64,000 bases of DNA from positions 1-64,000 of the forward strand of contig NZ_VLKW01000016.1 in assembly GCF_007830495.1 (NCBI RefSeq), given 5' to 3'. The position numbers and the translations under genes are program-made. Each line of letters opens with the position of its first letter. The first letter of the stretch is position 1. Source of the stretch: Pseudoduganella flava. GTDB taxonomy: Bacteria > Pseudomonadota > Gammaproteobacteria > Burkholderiales > Burkholderiaceae_D. Below are positions 24,891 to 34,001 of the stretch, piece after piece. The notes under the pieces were generated by a model. The model was not told the origin of the DNA, searched no databases, and saw only the letters and a list, made by a program, of their open reading frames with translations.

Positions 24891-26539
24891 GATTCCGCAA
24901 CACCTTTCGCTACAAGTTGCAAAGTTAAAGCGAGCGCGTGCTCATGAGAGAAAACGTCTTGGTGAGAAAATCCCTCGATACTAAATACCTCCTTCACTAC
25001 ATCTTTGCATCCCGCTGCCGATTTCGTTGGCACTGTTCCGTCACCCGCCTCATCTTGAAGCGATGGCACGAACCAATTCGTGTCTTTGGGCGTGAACTCA
25101 ATAATCCGTCCTCCTCCCCGAAATCTCTCTACACACTTTCCGTTACCGAACACATTGACGCTTGAGTCTGGCGTTGTGCTTTTCCATATAAAGCGACCGT
25201 AAGATAAAAATTTAGGATCGCCACCATAAAGCGCATATGTATTCTGATGAAAGTAGACGCCTAAAACACTCTCATGGAACCGCTTTGCCTGCCGTACAGA
25301 GCGCGTCATCTTCTGCAGTGCAATCGTTTGATCGCGATGCTGTTCCGCCGGGTCTATAAGACTGGGATCGAATAATCTATACCAGGGCAAGATATCGGCA
25401 TAGAAGTCGTAGATATTCTGAACAGGGACAGCCAAGCTTTGGCGTGGCTGTTTTCCCGTGCTCATGGGCGACACGCTTAACCATGGGGTTGGGTAGAGAT
25501 GCGTGGGAAGCAACTCAAGAGCGCCCGGAGCATGAGCCATCACCGGATTCGTATGAGCCGGTGTGCGGCCTGCGATATCGGCAAATTTATCCGCAGCGGC
25601 GTTCTGGATCATTCCGTTACTCGGGCTTGATGACTCCGTTCCACAAGCAATCCGGCGGTAACAAACGGGCGCGCCCAGCGCTGGCATGCACGCATGCACA
25701 ACGCATGCTATCCGGTCGTGTATCTGTTTCGCGCATGCACGCGCGACAAGTCCGCCCATTGAGTGCGTAACAAGAACCACCTGGCGGCAGTCCAGTTCAG
25801 GCGTGTTCCAGTGGGCAATGATCTCCTCGATATGCAGTCTGAGCGAGTTAGCGGATTGTTCATTCGATTGCAGCCAGTTATACCCGAACGCGTAAACCGG
25901 ATACCAGTACTGCGCCAGCTTTTCAATCTCGGCAATCTCCAGCTCCGCCAACGCTCCCTTCTTTGTGCCATTCCACCGTCGCCGGTCAAACAGGTTTAAA
26001 GAATGCCAGTTGGATGAGGGGAACGGGGTCGCCGCGCAAGTGAGGAACTGACCAAATTGTGAGTGAAGCGCACACAGCAAAGTCCCGTAACTACTCCAGT
26101 GGACCTCGCCCCACCCACGCTCACGCGCCAGGCTCGCATTCATTCCTGCAATCGTTGCTGCAGCCGGCAGATCGATCGCGCCTGAAGGATCAACCTCCAA
26201 CGTAGGTCCATCCAATATTTTCTGTCGAGTTGACGGAGATCTGTCCTCCCACTTGGTCGCCTCGCTGATCCCCTCATTTATGCCGTTGGGCGGCCGCCAG
26301 GCAGACTCCCCCGGCTTCAGTTCCCGATTACGAGGCGCTCCGTCCTTCGTACTCGCCCTCAAATTACTCCCCATAATCCCCGGCACGAGAATTATCGGCA
26401 TCACCTTCGAAGGCGGCACATCCAGCCGTGCACGCACACGACACTCCTTCGGCGACAGCGTCGTCTTCGCACGCAACGTTCCGTCAGGAGCTGGGGTAGG
26501 CTGGCCGATCGGCCGGGTGGGTTCATTCGTGTTCGCCAT
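24887..26539 (-). CDS. T6SS lipase-type effector (Tle-like alpha/beta hydrolase)
   Basis: This 550-residue alpha/beta hydrolase begins its core with VMPIILVPGIMGSNLR. The nucleophile elbow is VTHSMGGLVARA (Ser near residue 259), where Thr replaces the first Gly of GxSxG. A likely acid is in DGTVPT (about 498) and a likely catalytic His in FSHQDVFSHEHAL (about 525). There is no signal peptide, as expected for a T6SS-delivered toxin. The place between vgrG and a Tli4-type immunity gene suggests a phospholipase that attacks rival membranes. GC is lower than in the flanking genes. The start at 26539 follows GAGGTCC; the frame is open upstream into vgrG without homology. Confidence 0.85.
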   Translation of the reverse strand: MANTNEPTRPIGQPTPAPDGTLRAKTTLSPKECRVRARLDVPPSKVMPIILVPGIMGSNLRASTKDGAPRNRELKPGESAWRPPNGINEGISEATKWEDRSPSTRQKILDGPTLEVDPSGAIDLPAAATIAGMNASLARERGWGEVHWSSYGTLLCALHSQFGQFLTCAATPFPSSNWHSLNLFDRRRWNGTKKGALAELEIAEIEKLAQYWYPVYAFGYNWLQSNEQSANSLRLHIEEIIAHWNTPELDCRQVVLVTHSMGGLVARACAKQIHDRIACVVHACMPALGAPVCYRRIACGTESSSPSNGMIQNAAADKFADIAGRTPAHTNPVMAHAPGALELLPTHLYPTPWLSVSPMSTGKQPRQSLAVPVQNIYDFYADILPWYRLFDPSLIDPAEQHRDQTIALQKMTRSVRQAKRFHESVLGVYFHQNTYALYGGDPKFLSYGRFIWKSTTPDSSVNVFGNGKCVERFRGGGRIIEFTPKDTNWFVPSLQDEAGDGTVPTKSAAGCKDVVKEVFSIEGFSHQDVFSHEHALALTLQLVAKGVAES

Positions 26540-26546
26540 GTGGACC

Positions 26547-29273
26547 TCAAGGTTGCTTGTCTGCGGGGTAAATCGTGATGTCGACGTCACCAATGGCGTC
26601 GCTGGTGACCAGCTCGGTGCGGCCCTCGTTATCGGTGACGCCTTCGACAGACGAGCCATCCGGCAGATCGAGCCGGTAGCGACGCCCGGCCACCGGTTTG
26701 CCGGTGTGACTGCTGAACAGCACCACCCGTTCATCCGTCTCCACCTTCGTGCTCGGGAACTTGACCTCCTTCGCACTACCGCCGCCGCCCTTCGTATGCT
26801 CGAACGAGGCTGACTTGATCGTGTACGCCCCTTTGCACTGCTGGACGACTTTCCCATCGCCGTAGTTCACCTGCGCGCCCTTGGTAGCGAGGCGGATTTC
26901 CGGTGCCTGCAGCTCGATGCCCTTGCCGGCATTGATCTTCACGCTGCCTGTCGCGGTCAATTCGATATCGCCGTTATGGCTCTGGATCACCACGTTGCCC
27001 GAGGCCGCGATCAGCTTCATGCCCAACTTGTGGGCAAAGATGCTGACGCCTCGCAGCGCGCGGAGAAACACGTTGCCGCCCGCGGCCACCTGCGCGTCTT
27101 TCGATGACAGCAGGTCGAGCGCGGTCTGCGCCGCCACAGCGACGTTGCTGTCGCTCGCCAGCAGCATGCCTTCGGGAGCGCTGGCCGCAATGACCGCGGC
27201 CGGTGCCTTGACGCCGTCCCACTGTCGTATGCGGTCGCAAAGCCGCGCCAGCTCGCCATGCATCGAGCCGTCTTCGGCATGCGTCTGTGCGAGTTGCGAC
27301 AGTTGCTCTGCCACCGCTTTCAGCATCTCGGCCGTGCCGACCAAGTCGTCGCGGCTCAACTGCGGGCCGCCGGAATCGGCCTTGGCGGAAAGGAGGACGC
27401 CACCCGCTCCCCGGATCGCGATCGCGCTATCGGTCCGCAGCTCGGCGCCGTCGCCACGCGTCTCGCTGAACCCATCCACCAGGGGCTCGGTCAGCATTCC
27501 CATATTCAGCTGCGCGTCACTGTGGTCGCTGGCCAGCTGTACGCCGATGCGCCCTTTCGTATCGTCGAACCGCAGTTGGTTGCCACGCCCGCCTCCCTGC
27601 ACCTCCCGGCTCCGCATCCCCGACAAATACCGGTTCCCCGGCAACCCGCCCCCACTGCTCAACTCCGGCGGCTTCCCACGCTCGTTGTACATCTGCCCCA
27701 CGATCACCGGCTTGTCCGGATCCCCGCCCAGGAATGCGACGAGCACCTCGCTGCCGACGCGCGGCAACGACAGCGAACCGCATTGGCTGTGCCCCGGCCC
27801 ATTGCCCGCCCAGCTGCTGGCCACGCGCACCCAGGCCGAGTCGTCGTCCGTGTTCGATGCGCCCACGTTCGATGCATGCTGGTGGTCCGCTGCGCGCGTG
27901 GCGGGGAAGCGGATCTTCACGCGGCCCAGCGCGTCGCAATGCACCTCCTCGTTCGCCGGCCCGACGACGATCGCGCTCTGCATGTGCACGGGCGGCAGGT
28001 CGGTGCGCGGGTCGTAGGCGGGGACGAGCGGTACGCCGCGGCGGACGGCCGTGAAGCGCATACGGACGGGGCGGTGGTCCAGGTCGTCGTTGGCCCAGCC
28101 GCTGCGGTGGAACACTTTCGCTACCCGCTCGGCCAGGTCGCGCGGCAGGTTGTTCTTCGCCGTGATGTGCAGTTCGGTGACGACGAATTCGCGCTCCATC
28201 TGCGGGTGGCGGTCGATCTCGGGGTGGCCCGTCAGCTCGAAGTATTCGCCGGCGCGGAAGTCACGCACGCTGCCCTCGCCGATGAAGCACTTGGTCTCGA
28301 AGTCGTGCCGCTTCATCGCCAGCGTGCCGAGCGCGGTAAGGTCGTCCGGATCGTCGCCCGCATGCGGCGGCAGTACCCGATAGTCGTCCAGCGCCGCGCC
28401 GACATCGCCGCCGCTCGGCCCCTGGTCCGTGTCGCTGTCGAGGCGCACCTGCATCAGTTCCGGGGCCCATGGGGTACGGTAGTCCCAGCTGTGCAACGTG
28501 ACGACGCGCGGCTGCAGCTTGCGGACGCCGGTCCAGCCGGTGATCGCGTCGCGCCCCTCGGTGGCGGCGTCGCGGTGGTAGCGCACGGTGCCGGCCGTGC
28601 TTTGCCGCGCGCTTTCAAAACGGTTCATCAGGACCAGCTGGTGCTTCGGATACCGCTCCGATTCGTCCGGCCGGAAGCACCATGCGATGCCGCGGCGTTT
28701 GAGCAGACGGCGGATGAACGCGGCGTCCGTCTCGTTGTGCTGCATCGTGAATTCGCGCTGCGGATAGCTCACCTGCTCGAAGACGTCATCCGTCGCGATG
28801 CCGAACACGGGGCCCAGCACGCTGTTGTTGCGCTGCCATTCGTCCACCAGCCGGCGTACGATCTCCACTTCGTTGAGGTTGCGGTACACGCGGGTGTTGG
28901 TGCGCTTGTCCAGCACCGCCAACGCATCGCGGATCACCAGCTGGTAGCTCGCCAGGCCGCCGTCGCTCTCGCCGGCCCACGCTTCCGTGACGATGCCGCA
29001 CACCGAGCGCAGCTTGCCGCGGTCCGTTACGATGTCGATCGCGGCCGGCTGGGCGATGAACTCCTTCAGCGGCAGCTGCGCATCGAGGGCCACGCACAGC
29101 ACGCGGTACTCGAAGCCGCCGCACAGCGTTTCGACACCCTGCACCCGCTGCGGCAGCAGCACGTCTTCCATCATCATGCGCGGGTGGTCGACGCGCAGGC
29201 GCAGCGGACGGTTTTCCGTCACCAGGTCGCGGTGCGTGACGAGGAAATCGACGAACGCATTGACGATACCCAT
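26547..29273 (-). CDS. vgrG: VgrG spike protein with transthyretin-like C-terminal extension
   Basis: This 908-residue protein has an N-terminal gp27-like part (MGIVNAFVDFLVTHRDLVTENRPLRLRV, RGIAWCFRPDES), a gp5 OB-fold (HCDALGRVKIRFP, about 446; SWAGNGPGHSQCGSLSLPRVGSEVLVAFLGGDPDKPVIVGQMYN) and a DUF2345-type beta-helix (about 600-830). The last 65 residues (VVLFSSHTGKPVAGRRYRL, VTDNEGRTELV) form a transthyretin-like module. Such tails are known to recruit lipase effectors in enteroaggregative E. coli VgrG1/Tle1. The lipase gene starts 8 bases downstream, supporting that link. The chosen ATG (29273) is the family start; the open frame upstream overlaps tssF. Confidence 0.94.
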   Translation of the reverse strand: MGIVNAFVDFLVTHRDLVTENRPLRLRVDHPRMMMEDVLLPQRVQGVETLCGGFEYRVLCVALDAQLPLKEFIAQPAAIDIVTDRGKLRSVCGIVTEAWAGESDGGLASYQLVIRDALAVLDKRTNTRVYRNLNEVEIVRRLVDEWQRNNSVLGPVFGIATDDVFEQVSYPQREFTMQHNETDAAFIRRLLKRRGIAWCFRPDESERYPKHQLVLMNRFESARQSTAGTVRYHRDAATEGRDAITGWTGVRKLQPRVVTLHSWDYRTPWAPELMQVRLDSDTDQGPSGGDVGAALDDYRVLPPHAGDDPDDLTALGTLAMKRHDFETKCFIGEGSVRDFRAGEYFELTGHPEIDRHPQMEREFVVTELHITAKNNLPRDLAERVAKVFHRSGWANDDLDHRPVRMRFTAVRRGVPLVPAYDPRTDLPPVHMQSAIVVGPANEEVHCDALGRVKIRFPATRAADHQHASNVGASNTDDDSAWVRVASSWAGNGPGHSQCGSLSLPRVGSEVLVAFLGGDPDKPVIVGQMYNERGKPPELSSGGGLPGNRYLSGMRSREVQGGGRGNQLRFDDTKGRIGVQLASDHSDAQLNMGMLTEPLVDGFSETRGDGAELRTDSAIAIRGAGGVLLSAKADSGGPQLSRDDLVGTAEMLKAVAEQLSQLAQTHAEDGSMHGELARLCDRIRQWDGVKAPAAVIAASAPEGMLLASDSNVAVAAQTALDLLSSKDAQVAAGGNVFLRALRGVSIFAHKLGMKLIAASGNVVIQSHNGDIELTATGSVKINAGKGIELQAPEIRLATKGAQVNYGDGKVVQQCKGAYTIKSASFEHTKGGGGSAKEVKFPSTKVETDERVVLFSSHTGKPVAGRRYRLDLPDGSSVEGVTDNEGRTELVTSDAIGDVDITIYPADKQP

Positions 29274-29281
29274 GCAGCCTC

Positions 29282-31063
29282 CTAAAGCGGCGAAACCTCG
29301 CCCATCCGTTCGGCACAGCGCAGCAGCTCCGCGCCGCTGGTGGAGCGCAGCACGACCCTGGTGAAATTGGTGCGCCCCGTGCAGCGGGCGTAGTAGTCGT
29401 CCAGCAGCCTGGCGAACACGAAGATGCTGCGCTGGGCAAATGCACTTTCGTCGATCGTCACTGCCACTTCCAGGCCATACGCCAGCAGCCCATGCCCCAG
29501 GTAGCGCGTCCACTTCATGTGTTCGGTGCGATGCACGGCGACGATGCCGGACAACTGGCGTTGCGCTACCGCGCAGTCGGCGGACGCGTTTTGCCCCAGC
29601 ATCTCGACGAGCATGTTCCGCGAGTGGCAGCCGTATCCCCACGCCAGCGTGCGGATCAAGTCCCATTGGCCGCCGCGCCGGTCCGCCAGCGCGCAGGGCC
29701 GCGTCGGTTGGCGCAGCAGGCGGATCACGCGCCCGCCGGCCTGCTGGTCGCCCGTCAGGTCGCCGTCGGCATGACCGATGGGCAGGCTCGCCGGCAGGTC
29801 GCCGTTCGTGCATGTCAGCCGCATGTCCACCGTGCCGCTTTGCAGGCTGACGGGTTGCTCGTCGCGGTCGACGATCGTTACCTCGTCCTGCGTGCCCGTC
29901 GTGGCGTTTGCCAGCCGGGCGAGCCACAGGTACTCGGCCTGCCGGGTAAGCCCCACGTTCAATGCCGCCATGCGGGCGTTGATGGCCTGGCCATCCTTGT
30001 TCCCCGTCAGCTGGGCGGAATCGATCCGGTAGAACGTGCCCTCCGCTTCGCCGGCGCGCGGCACGACGATCTGGTAGGTCTTGCGCCCTTTCACCAGCCG
30101 CACGGGTTCCGCCGGCCGTTCGAACAGGTTGATCACGGGCGTGCATCCGAGCCGGAACGTTGCCGCTGACAGGGTTTCCAGCAGCCGCGGCGCCGGCGTC
30201 TCGTGCAGGTCCGGCAGGATCAGGTGCAGCGTGACGCTGCGCGCGCCGGGTGGCGCATGCGCGAGCACGGTGTGCAGGTCGATATCGAAGAAGTCGAACT
30301 TCTCCGGCATCGCGAAGTACTCGGCCCACAGGCGCAGCCCCGTTTCCACGTCGGTCAGCACCGGCAGCATCGCCTCCTCGGGGCGGTAGCCCACTGGCGT
30401 CAACGGCAGCGCAGCGAGCTTGCGCCATTGCTGGTCCGACTCCACGCAGGTGCACAGCGTGCGTGCCAGCAGCGCGTCGTACAGGGCCGTGCGGGTGGCG
30501 GCATCGGCATCGACGAATACACGCACCTTGTCGATACCCAGTTCGTCGAGACCGCGTGCCGGCTCCGTGCTGTCGATCGTCAGCTTGATCGCGCCGCCGG
30601 TGCCATCGGGAATACGCAGGTCGGCCGGCACGTCGATGCACGGGACGAAGCTGGCGGCAGTGATCGCAAGTGGCGCGAGCGTCACGTCGTAGACGGTGCG
30701 GAAGCGGCACGCCGGAGTAGCCCGCGTGCGCCAAGACGTGCCGCGCGGGATCGTGCTGGTCGTGCGCTCGTCGGTGCCCTGCACCTGGGCGATCGAGCAT
30801 GATGGCAGCGGCCGCAGGTAGAACGGTTCGGTGTTTTCCAGCAGGTCGCTCGTGAAGCGGTCGTGCGCATGGTCCAGTTTCCACGCCTGTTGCGCGCACA
30901 GCAGCGCGGTGCCCTGCACGACTCTTTCGATGCCGGGATCGGCACTTTCGCCATCGGCCAGCGCCAGCTTGGCGGCCATCTCTGGCTTGCTGCGCACCAG
31001 CTCGCGCAAGTTGCGGCGCAGGATGGCCAGTTCCTGCATGAAGTAGGGAAGCAGCTTTTCCAT
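29282..31063 (-). CDS. tssF: type VI secretion baseplate subunit TssF
   Basis: This 593-residue protein is of full TssF length, starting MEKLLPYFMQELAILRRNLREL and containing GIERVVQGTALLCAQ, the KFDFFDIDL block and LSAATFRLGCTPVINLFE, the classic TssF/ImpG sequence blocks. TssF, with TssG, TssE and TssK, forms the baseplate wedge. Here no tssE, tssG or tssK accompanies it. The start at 31063 lies two bases after the stop of the preceding TssF paralogue. The gene is followed 8 bases later by vgrG, so the three are one operon. Confidence 0.9.
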   Translation of the reverse strand: MEKLLPYFMQELAILRRNLRELVRSKPEMAAKLALADGESADPGIERVVQGTALLCAQQAWKLDHAHDRFTSDLLENTEPFYLRPLPSCSIAQVQGTDERTTSTIPRGTSWRTRATPACRFRTVYDVTLAPLAITAASFVPCIDVPADLRIPDGTGGAIKLTIDSTEPARGLDELGIDKVRVFVDADAATRTALYDALLARTLCTCVESDQQWRKLAALPLTPVGYRPEEAMLPVLTDVETGLRLWAEYFAMPEKFDFFDIDLHTVLAHAPPGARSVTLHLILPDLHETPAPRLLETLSAATFRLGCTPVINLFERPAEPVRLVKGRKTYQIVVPRAGEAEGTFYRIDSAQLTGNKDGQAINARMAALNVGLTRQAEYLWLARLANATTGTQDEVTIVDRDEQPVSLQSGTVDMRLTCTNGDLPASLPIGHADGDLTGDQQAGGRVIRLLRQPTRPCALADRRGGQWDLIRTLAWGYGCHSRNMLVEMLGQNASADCAVAQRQLSGIVAVHRTEHMKWTRYLGHGLLAYGLEVAVTIDESAFAQRSIFVFARLLDDYYARCTGRTNFTRVVLRSTSGAELLRCAERMGEVSPL

Positions 31064-31065
31064 GG

Positions 31066-32658
31066 TCAGAGCGGTAATGAGGTTGCTGCCCGCGCCGTGC
31101 AACGCACCAGCTCGCGCCCCGCCTCGTCGACAACGACCAGCTGCGTGAAGCTGTGCGGCTGCGCGTAATACGCGAGGAACCGGTCCATCACTTGGGCGAA
31201 CACAAACACGCCGCGCCGGGCGAATGCCACGTCGTCGATCGTGACGCGCACCTCGATACCGTGCATCCAGGCCGCCCCTTGCGGGAAGCGCAGCCAGGCA
31301 GCGGCGCCATGGTGATCGAGGCCGACGATGCCCGCCAACAGCTGGGCCGGCGCATCGTACAGGCGCAGCAGGTTCAATAACGCCGGCAATCCCTGCCGCG
31401 ACAGCCTGCGCTCGGTGGGCGAGCGGGCGGCCAGCACGTGCCATGGATGGGCGTTCGGGCGCGCTGCCGTTGGCACCATCAGCAACCGCGCCGCGCCGCC
31501 TTGCCCCGTCAGATCGCCGCCGGGATGGCCGATCCGCAGCCCGGCCGGCGGCTCGGCGTTCGTACAGGTGACGCGCACCGCCACCGTGCCGCATCGCAGG
31601 TCTAGCGGACGCTGTTCACCGTCCACGAACGAGATCGTGTCCTGCACGCCCGCCGCCGTATCCGCATGCCGGAGCAGCCAGCACCCGGTGTTGCGGGAAC
31701 CGCGCGGCCCGTCGAACGGCGCGAGCACGTTGCCGTCGTGCGCCACCGCATCCACGCTGAACAGCGCCACGCGGGCTTCGTCTCCCTGCGCGATCCGCAA
31801 TGGATAGGCGTTATGGCCCGCGCTGACCCGCACCGGTTCGGCGACCCGTTCGAACAGGTTGACGACGGGCGTGCACCCCAGCCGCAGTGTCGCGGCGGAC
31901 AGCGCTTGCAGTGCTTCGGCCGCGTCCAGTTGCGGCAGCGCTACGTGCAGGACGAGGCGGTGCGTGCCGGCCGGGCAGCGCGCCAGCACCGGCTGCAAGT
32001 CGATGTCGAAGAAGTCGAACTTGGCGGAGAAGGCAAAGTACTCGGCCAGCAACCGCAAGCCCGCTTCGTCGCCTTGGCGCGGCGGCAGCAATGCCTCGTT
32101 GTCGGCGCATCCCACCGCGGCGAACGGTGGGACGGCCAGCTGGCACCATTGCCGGTCGCTGTACAGGCAGGTGCATACCGCATGCATGAACAACGCATCG
32201 TGCAGGGCGCTGCGTAGCGCGGGTGGCGCATCAATATAGACGCGCAGCGGCGTGGCCGCGGCCACGTCCAGCGGCAGCGCGGGATCGATGCTCTCGATGG
32301 CGATGACGATCTCGCTGCGGCATTCGGGCGGCAGCCCGAGGGCCGCGGGCATGTCCAGGCACGGCAGGAAACGGGCCGACGTGATCGCGACAGGCAGCAG
32401 CGTCACGTCGTAAACCGTGCGGTAGCGGCATGCGGGCCGGCCCCGCGTCACGAGTTCGGTGCCCCGCGCGAGCGTTGCCGGCGCGGCGCCGAGCACCTGC
32501 GCAATGGCGCACGACGGCATTACGCGGCCGTGCTCCGGTGGCAAGTCATCGATCAGTGATGGCGCGTGCTGCTCCGGAGGGCGTTGCCCGCGCGCGGCAC
32601 GGAACGCCACCGACTGCATCATCCGTTTCAGCTCCGCGTCGCTGGGCGGTTTGTCCAT
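31066..32658 (-). CDS. second TssF-like protein with shortened N-terminus
   Basis: This 530-residue paralogue of the next gene shares YRTVYDVTLLPVAITSARFLPCLDMP, the KFDFFDIDLQPVLAR block and LSAATLRLGCTPVVNLFERVAEPVRV with it. It lacks about 45 residues of the TssF N-terminus: its first 50 residues (MDKPPSDAELKRMMQSV...) bear no resemblance to the standard MEKLLPYFMQELAILR start, and the normal VVQGTALLCAQQAWKLDHAHDRF helix is missing. The gene is intact, with no stop or frameshift. It may be a specialised baseplate variant or a decaying copy; sequence alone cannot decide. Confidence 0.82.
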   Translation of the reverse strand: MDKPPSDAELKRMMQSVAFRAARGQRPPEQHAPSLIDDLPPEHGRVMPSCAIAQVLGAAPATLARGTELVTRGRPACRYRTVYDVTLLPVAITSARFLPCLDMPAALGLPPECRSEIVIAIESIDPALPLDVAAATPLRVYIDAPPALRSALHDALFMHAVCTCLYSDRQWCQLAVPPFAAVGCADNEALLPPRQGDEAGLRLLAEYFAFSAKFDFFDIDLQPVLARCPAGTHRLVLHVALPQLDAAEALQALSAATLRLGCTPVVNLFERVAEPVRVSAGHNAYPLRIAQGDEARVALFSVDAVAHDGNVLAPFDGPRGSRNTGCWLLRHADTAAGVQDTISFVDGEQRPLDLRCGTVAVRVTCTNAEPPAGLRIGHPGGDLTGQGGAARLLMVPTAARPNAHPWHVLAARSPTERRLSRQGLPALLNLLRLYDAPAQLLAGIVGLDHHGAAAWLRFPQGAAWMHGIEVRVTIDDVAFARRGVFVFAQVMDRFLAYYAQPHSFTQLVVVDEAGRELVRCTARAATSLPL

Positions 32659-32744
32659 GCTGCGCTCCCGTGATAACGAGAGGCAATATTTACACAGGCA
32701 AACTCGGCGTTATTGACGCCACGCAACAACTAACGGCGCTATCG

Positions 32745-34001
32745 TCAGCCCAGCGTATCCGCCCAGATATTGGCAGCCCAGCTCTGCGCGTACGTGCCTT
32801 CCAGCGCGCTGGCGTCCTTCGACAGGCCGCCGGATCCCGGCACCACGAGCAAGGTCTTCTTCGCCGCGTCGTAGGCGTGCACGGAGGCGACGTGGATCAC
32901 GTCCTGGTCCGACACGTAGCTGTAGCACGTGTTCGTCAGCACGGGGGCGGCAAACGGCGCGCGGCCGGACAGCAGGTCGACGACGGCCGCCGCGCACACC
33001 TTGGCGTGCTGGTTGGCCATGTGCGCGGACTTCGGCATCAGCGGCGCCGTCTGGATCGCGTCACCGATCACGTGCACGTTGGCGGCCTGCGTCGATTCGA
33101 ACGTGACGAAGTCCACCTCGCACCAGCGTGCATTCGCGTTGGCCAGCCCCGTCTTCGCGGCGATCGCCCCGGCGCGGTGCGGCGGGATCACGTTCAACAC
33201 GTCCGCCGTCACCTTCTCGCCCAGTTCCGAGATCGCCGTGCGCGTTGGCGCATCGATGTCCACCGTGCGGAATCCCGGGCGGTATTCGATGATGCCGCCG
33301 TAGCGCTCCTTCCAGATGCGCTTGAACAGCGGGCCTTTCGATACGACGTCCTCGTTCGCATCGAGCAGCAGCACCTTCGAACGGGGCTTGTGGCGGCTGA
33401 AGTAATGCGCCACCTGGCACGCGCGCTCGTACGGGCCGGGCGGACAGCGGTAAGGCGCCGGCGGCACCGCCAGCGCATACACGCCGCCATCCGGCATCGC
33501 TTCGAGCTGCGCGCGCAGCGCCACCGTTTGCGCGCCCGCCTTCCAGGCGTGGAGGATCTCGCCATTGGCCGGCATGCCCGGCAGTTCGTTGAACAGGAAC
33601 TCGATGCCGGGCGCCAGGATCAACCGGTCGTACACCAGCATGCTGCCGGACGAGAGCACGACGGTGCGCTTGGCCACGTCGATGCCGGTGGCGCTGTCGC
33701 GCACCAGTTGCACGCCGTGCCGGCCCGTCAGGCCGTCGTAGCCGCGCGTCAGGTCGGCGATCTGGCGCGAGCCGCCCAGCACCAGGTTCGACAGCGGGCA
33801 CGAGATGAACGTGGGATTCGGCTCGACCAGCGTCACGTCGATGTCGCCGCCGCTCCAGATGCGCACGTAGCGGGCCGCTGCCGCGCCGCCATAGCCGCCA
33901 CCGATGACGACGACGTGCGGCTTCGCCCGAGGTGCCACGGTGGCGCAGCCGGACAATACAGCCGCGGCGCCGGCAGCGCCGAGGAAGGCGCGGCGCTTCA
34001 T
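32745..34001 (-). CDS. flavocytochrome c sulfide dehydrogenase-type flavoprotein (FccB/SoxF-like)
   Basis: This 418-residue FAD oxidoreductase has an N-terminal Tat-like/lipoprotein-like leader (MKRRAFLGAAGAAAVLSGC). The dinucleotide motif is HVVVIGGGYGGAAAARY and the second FAD motif VHVIGDAIQT. Conserved cysteines appear in TFISCPLSNLVLGG and NARWCEVDF, as in FccB and SoxF, which take electrons from sulfide or polysulfide. Its start overlaps the preceding cytochrome gene by four bases, matching an FccA/FccB-like pair. It is the last gene of the sox operon. Confidence 0.88.
   Translation of the reverse strand: MKRRAFLGAAGAAAVLSGCATVAPRAKPHVVVIGGGYGGAAAARYVRIWSGGDIDVTLVEPNPTFISCPLSNLVLGGSRQIADLTRGYDGLTGRHGVQLVRDSATGIDVAKRTVVLSSGSMLVYDRLILAPGIEFLFNELPGMPANGEILHAWKAGAQTVALRAQLEAMPDGGVYALAVPPAPYRCPPGPYERACQVAHYFSRHKPRSKVLLLDANEDVVSKGPLFKRIWKERYGGIIEYRPGFRTVDIDAPTRTAISELGEKVTADVLNVIPPHRAGAIAAKTGLANANARWCEVDFVTFESTQAANVHVIGDAIQTAPLMPKSAHMANQHAKVCAAAVVDLLSGRAPFAAPVLTNTCYSYVSDQDVIHVASVHAYDAAKKTLLVVPGSGGLSKDASALEGTYAQSWAANIWADTLG

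Noticed and set aside
29274..31133. Upstream continuation of the VgrG reading frame across tssF
   Set aside because: The VgrG start MGIVNAFVDF at 29273 is the family start; the extension is Arg/Pro-rich shadow of the tssF gene.
31064..31594. Upstream continuation of the tssF frame into the short TssF gene
   Set aside because: The TssF family start MEKLLPYF is at 31063, directly after the preceding stop; the extension has no homology and is Arg-rich shadow sequence.
31066..32658. Calling the short TssF-like gene a pseudogene
   Set aside because: The frame is uninterrupted and all central and C-terminal blocks are kept, so a variant function is at least as likely as decay.
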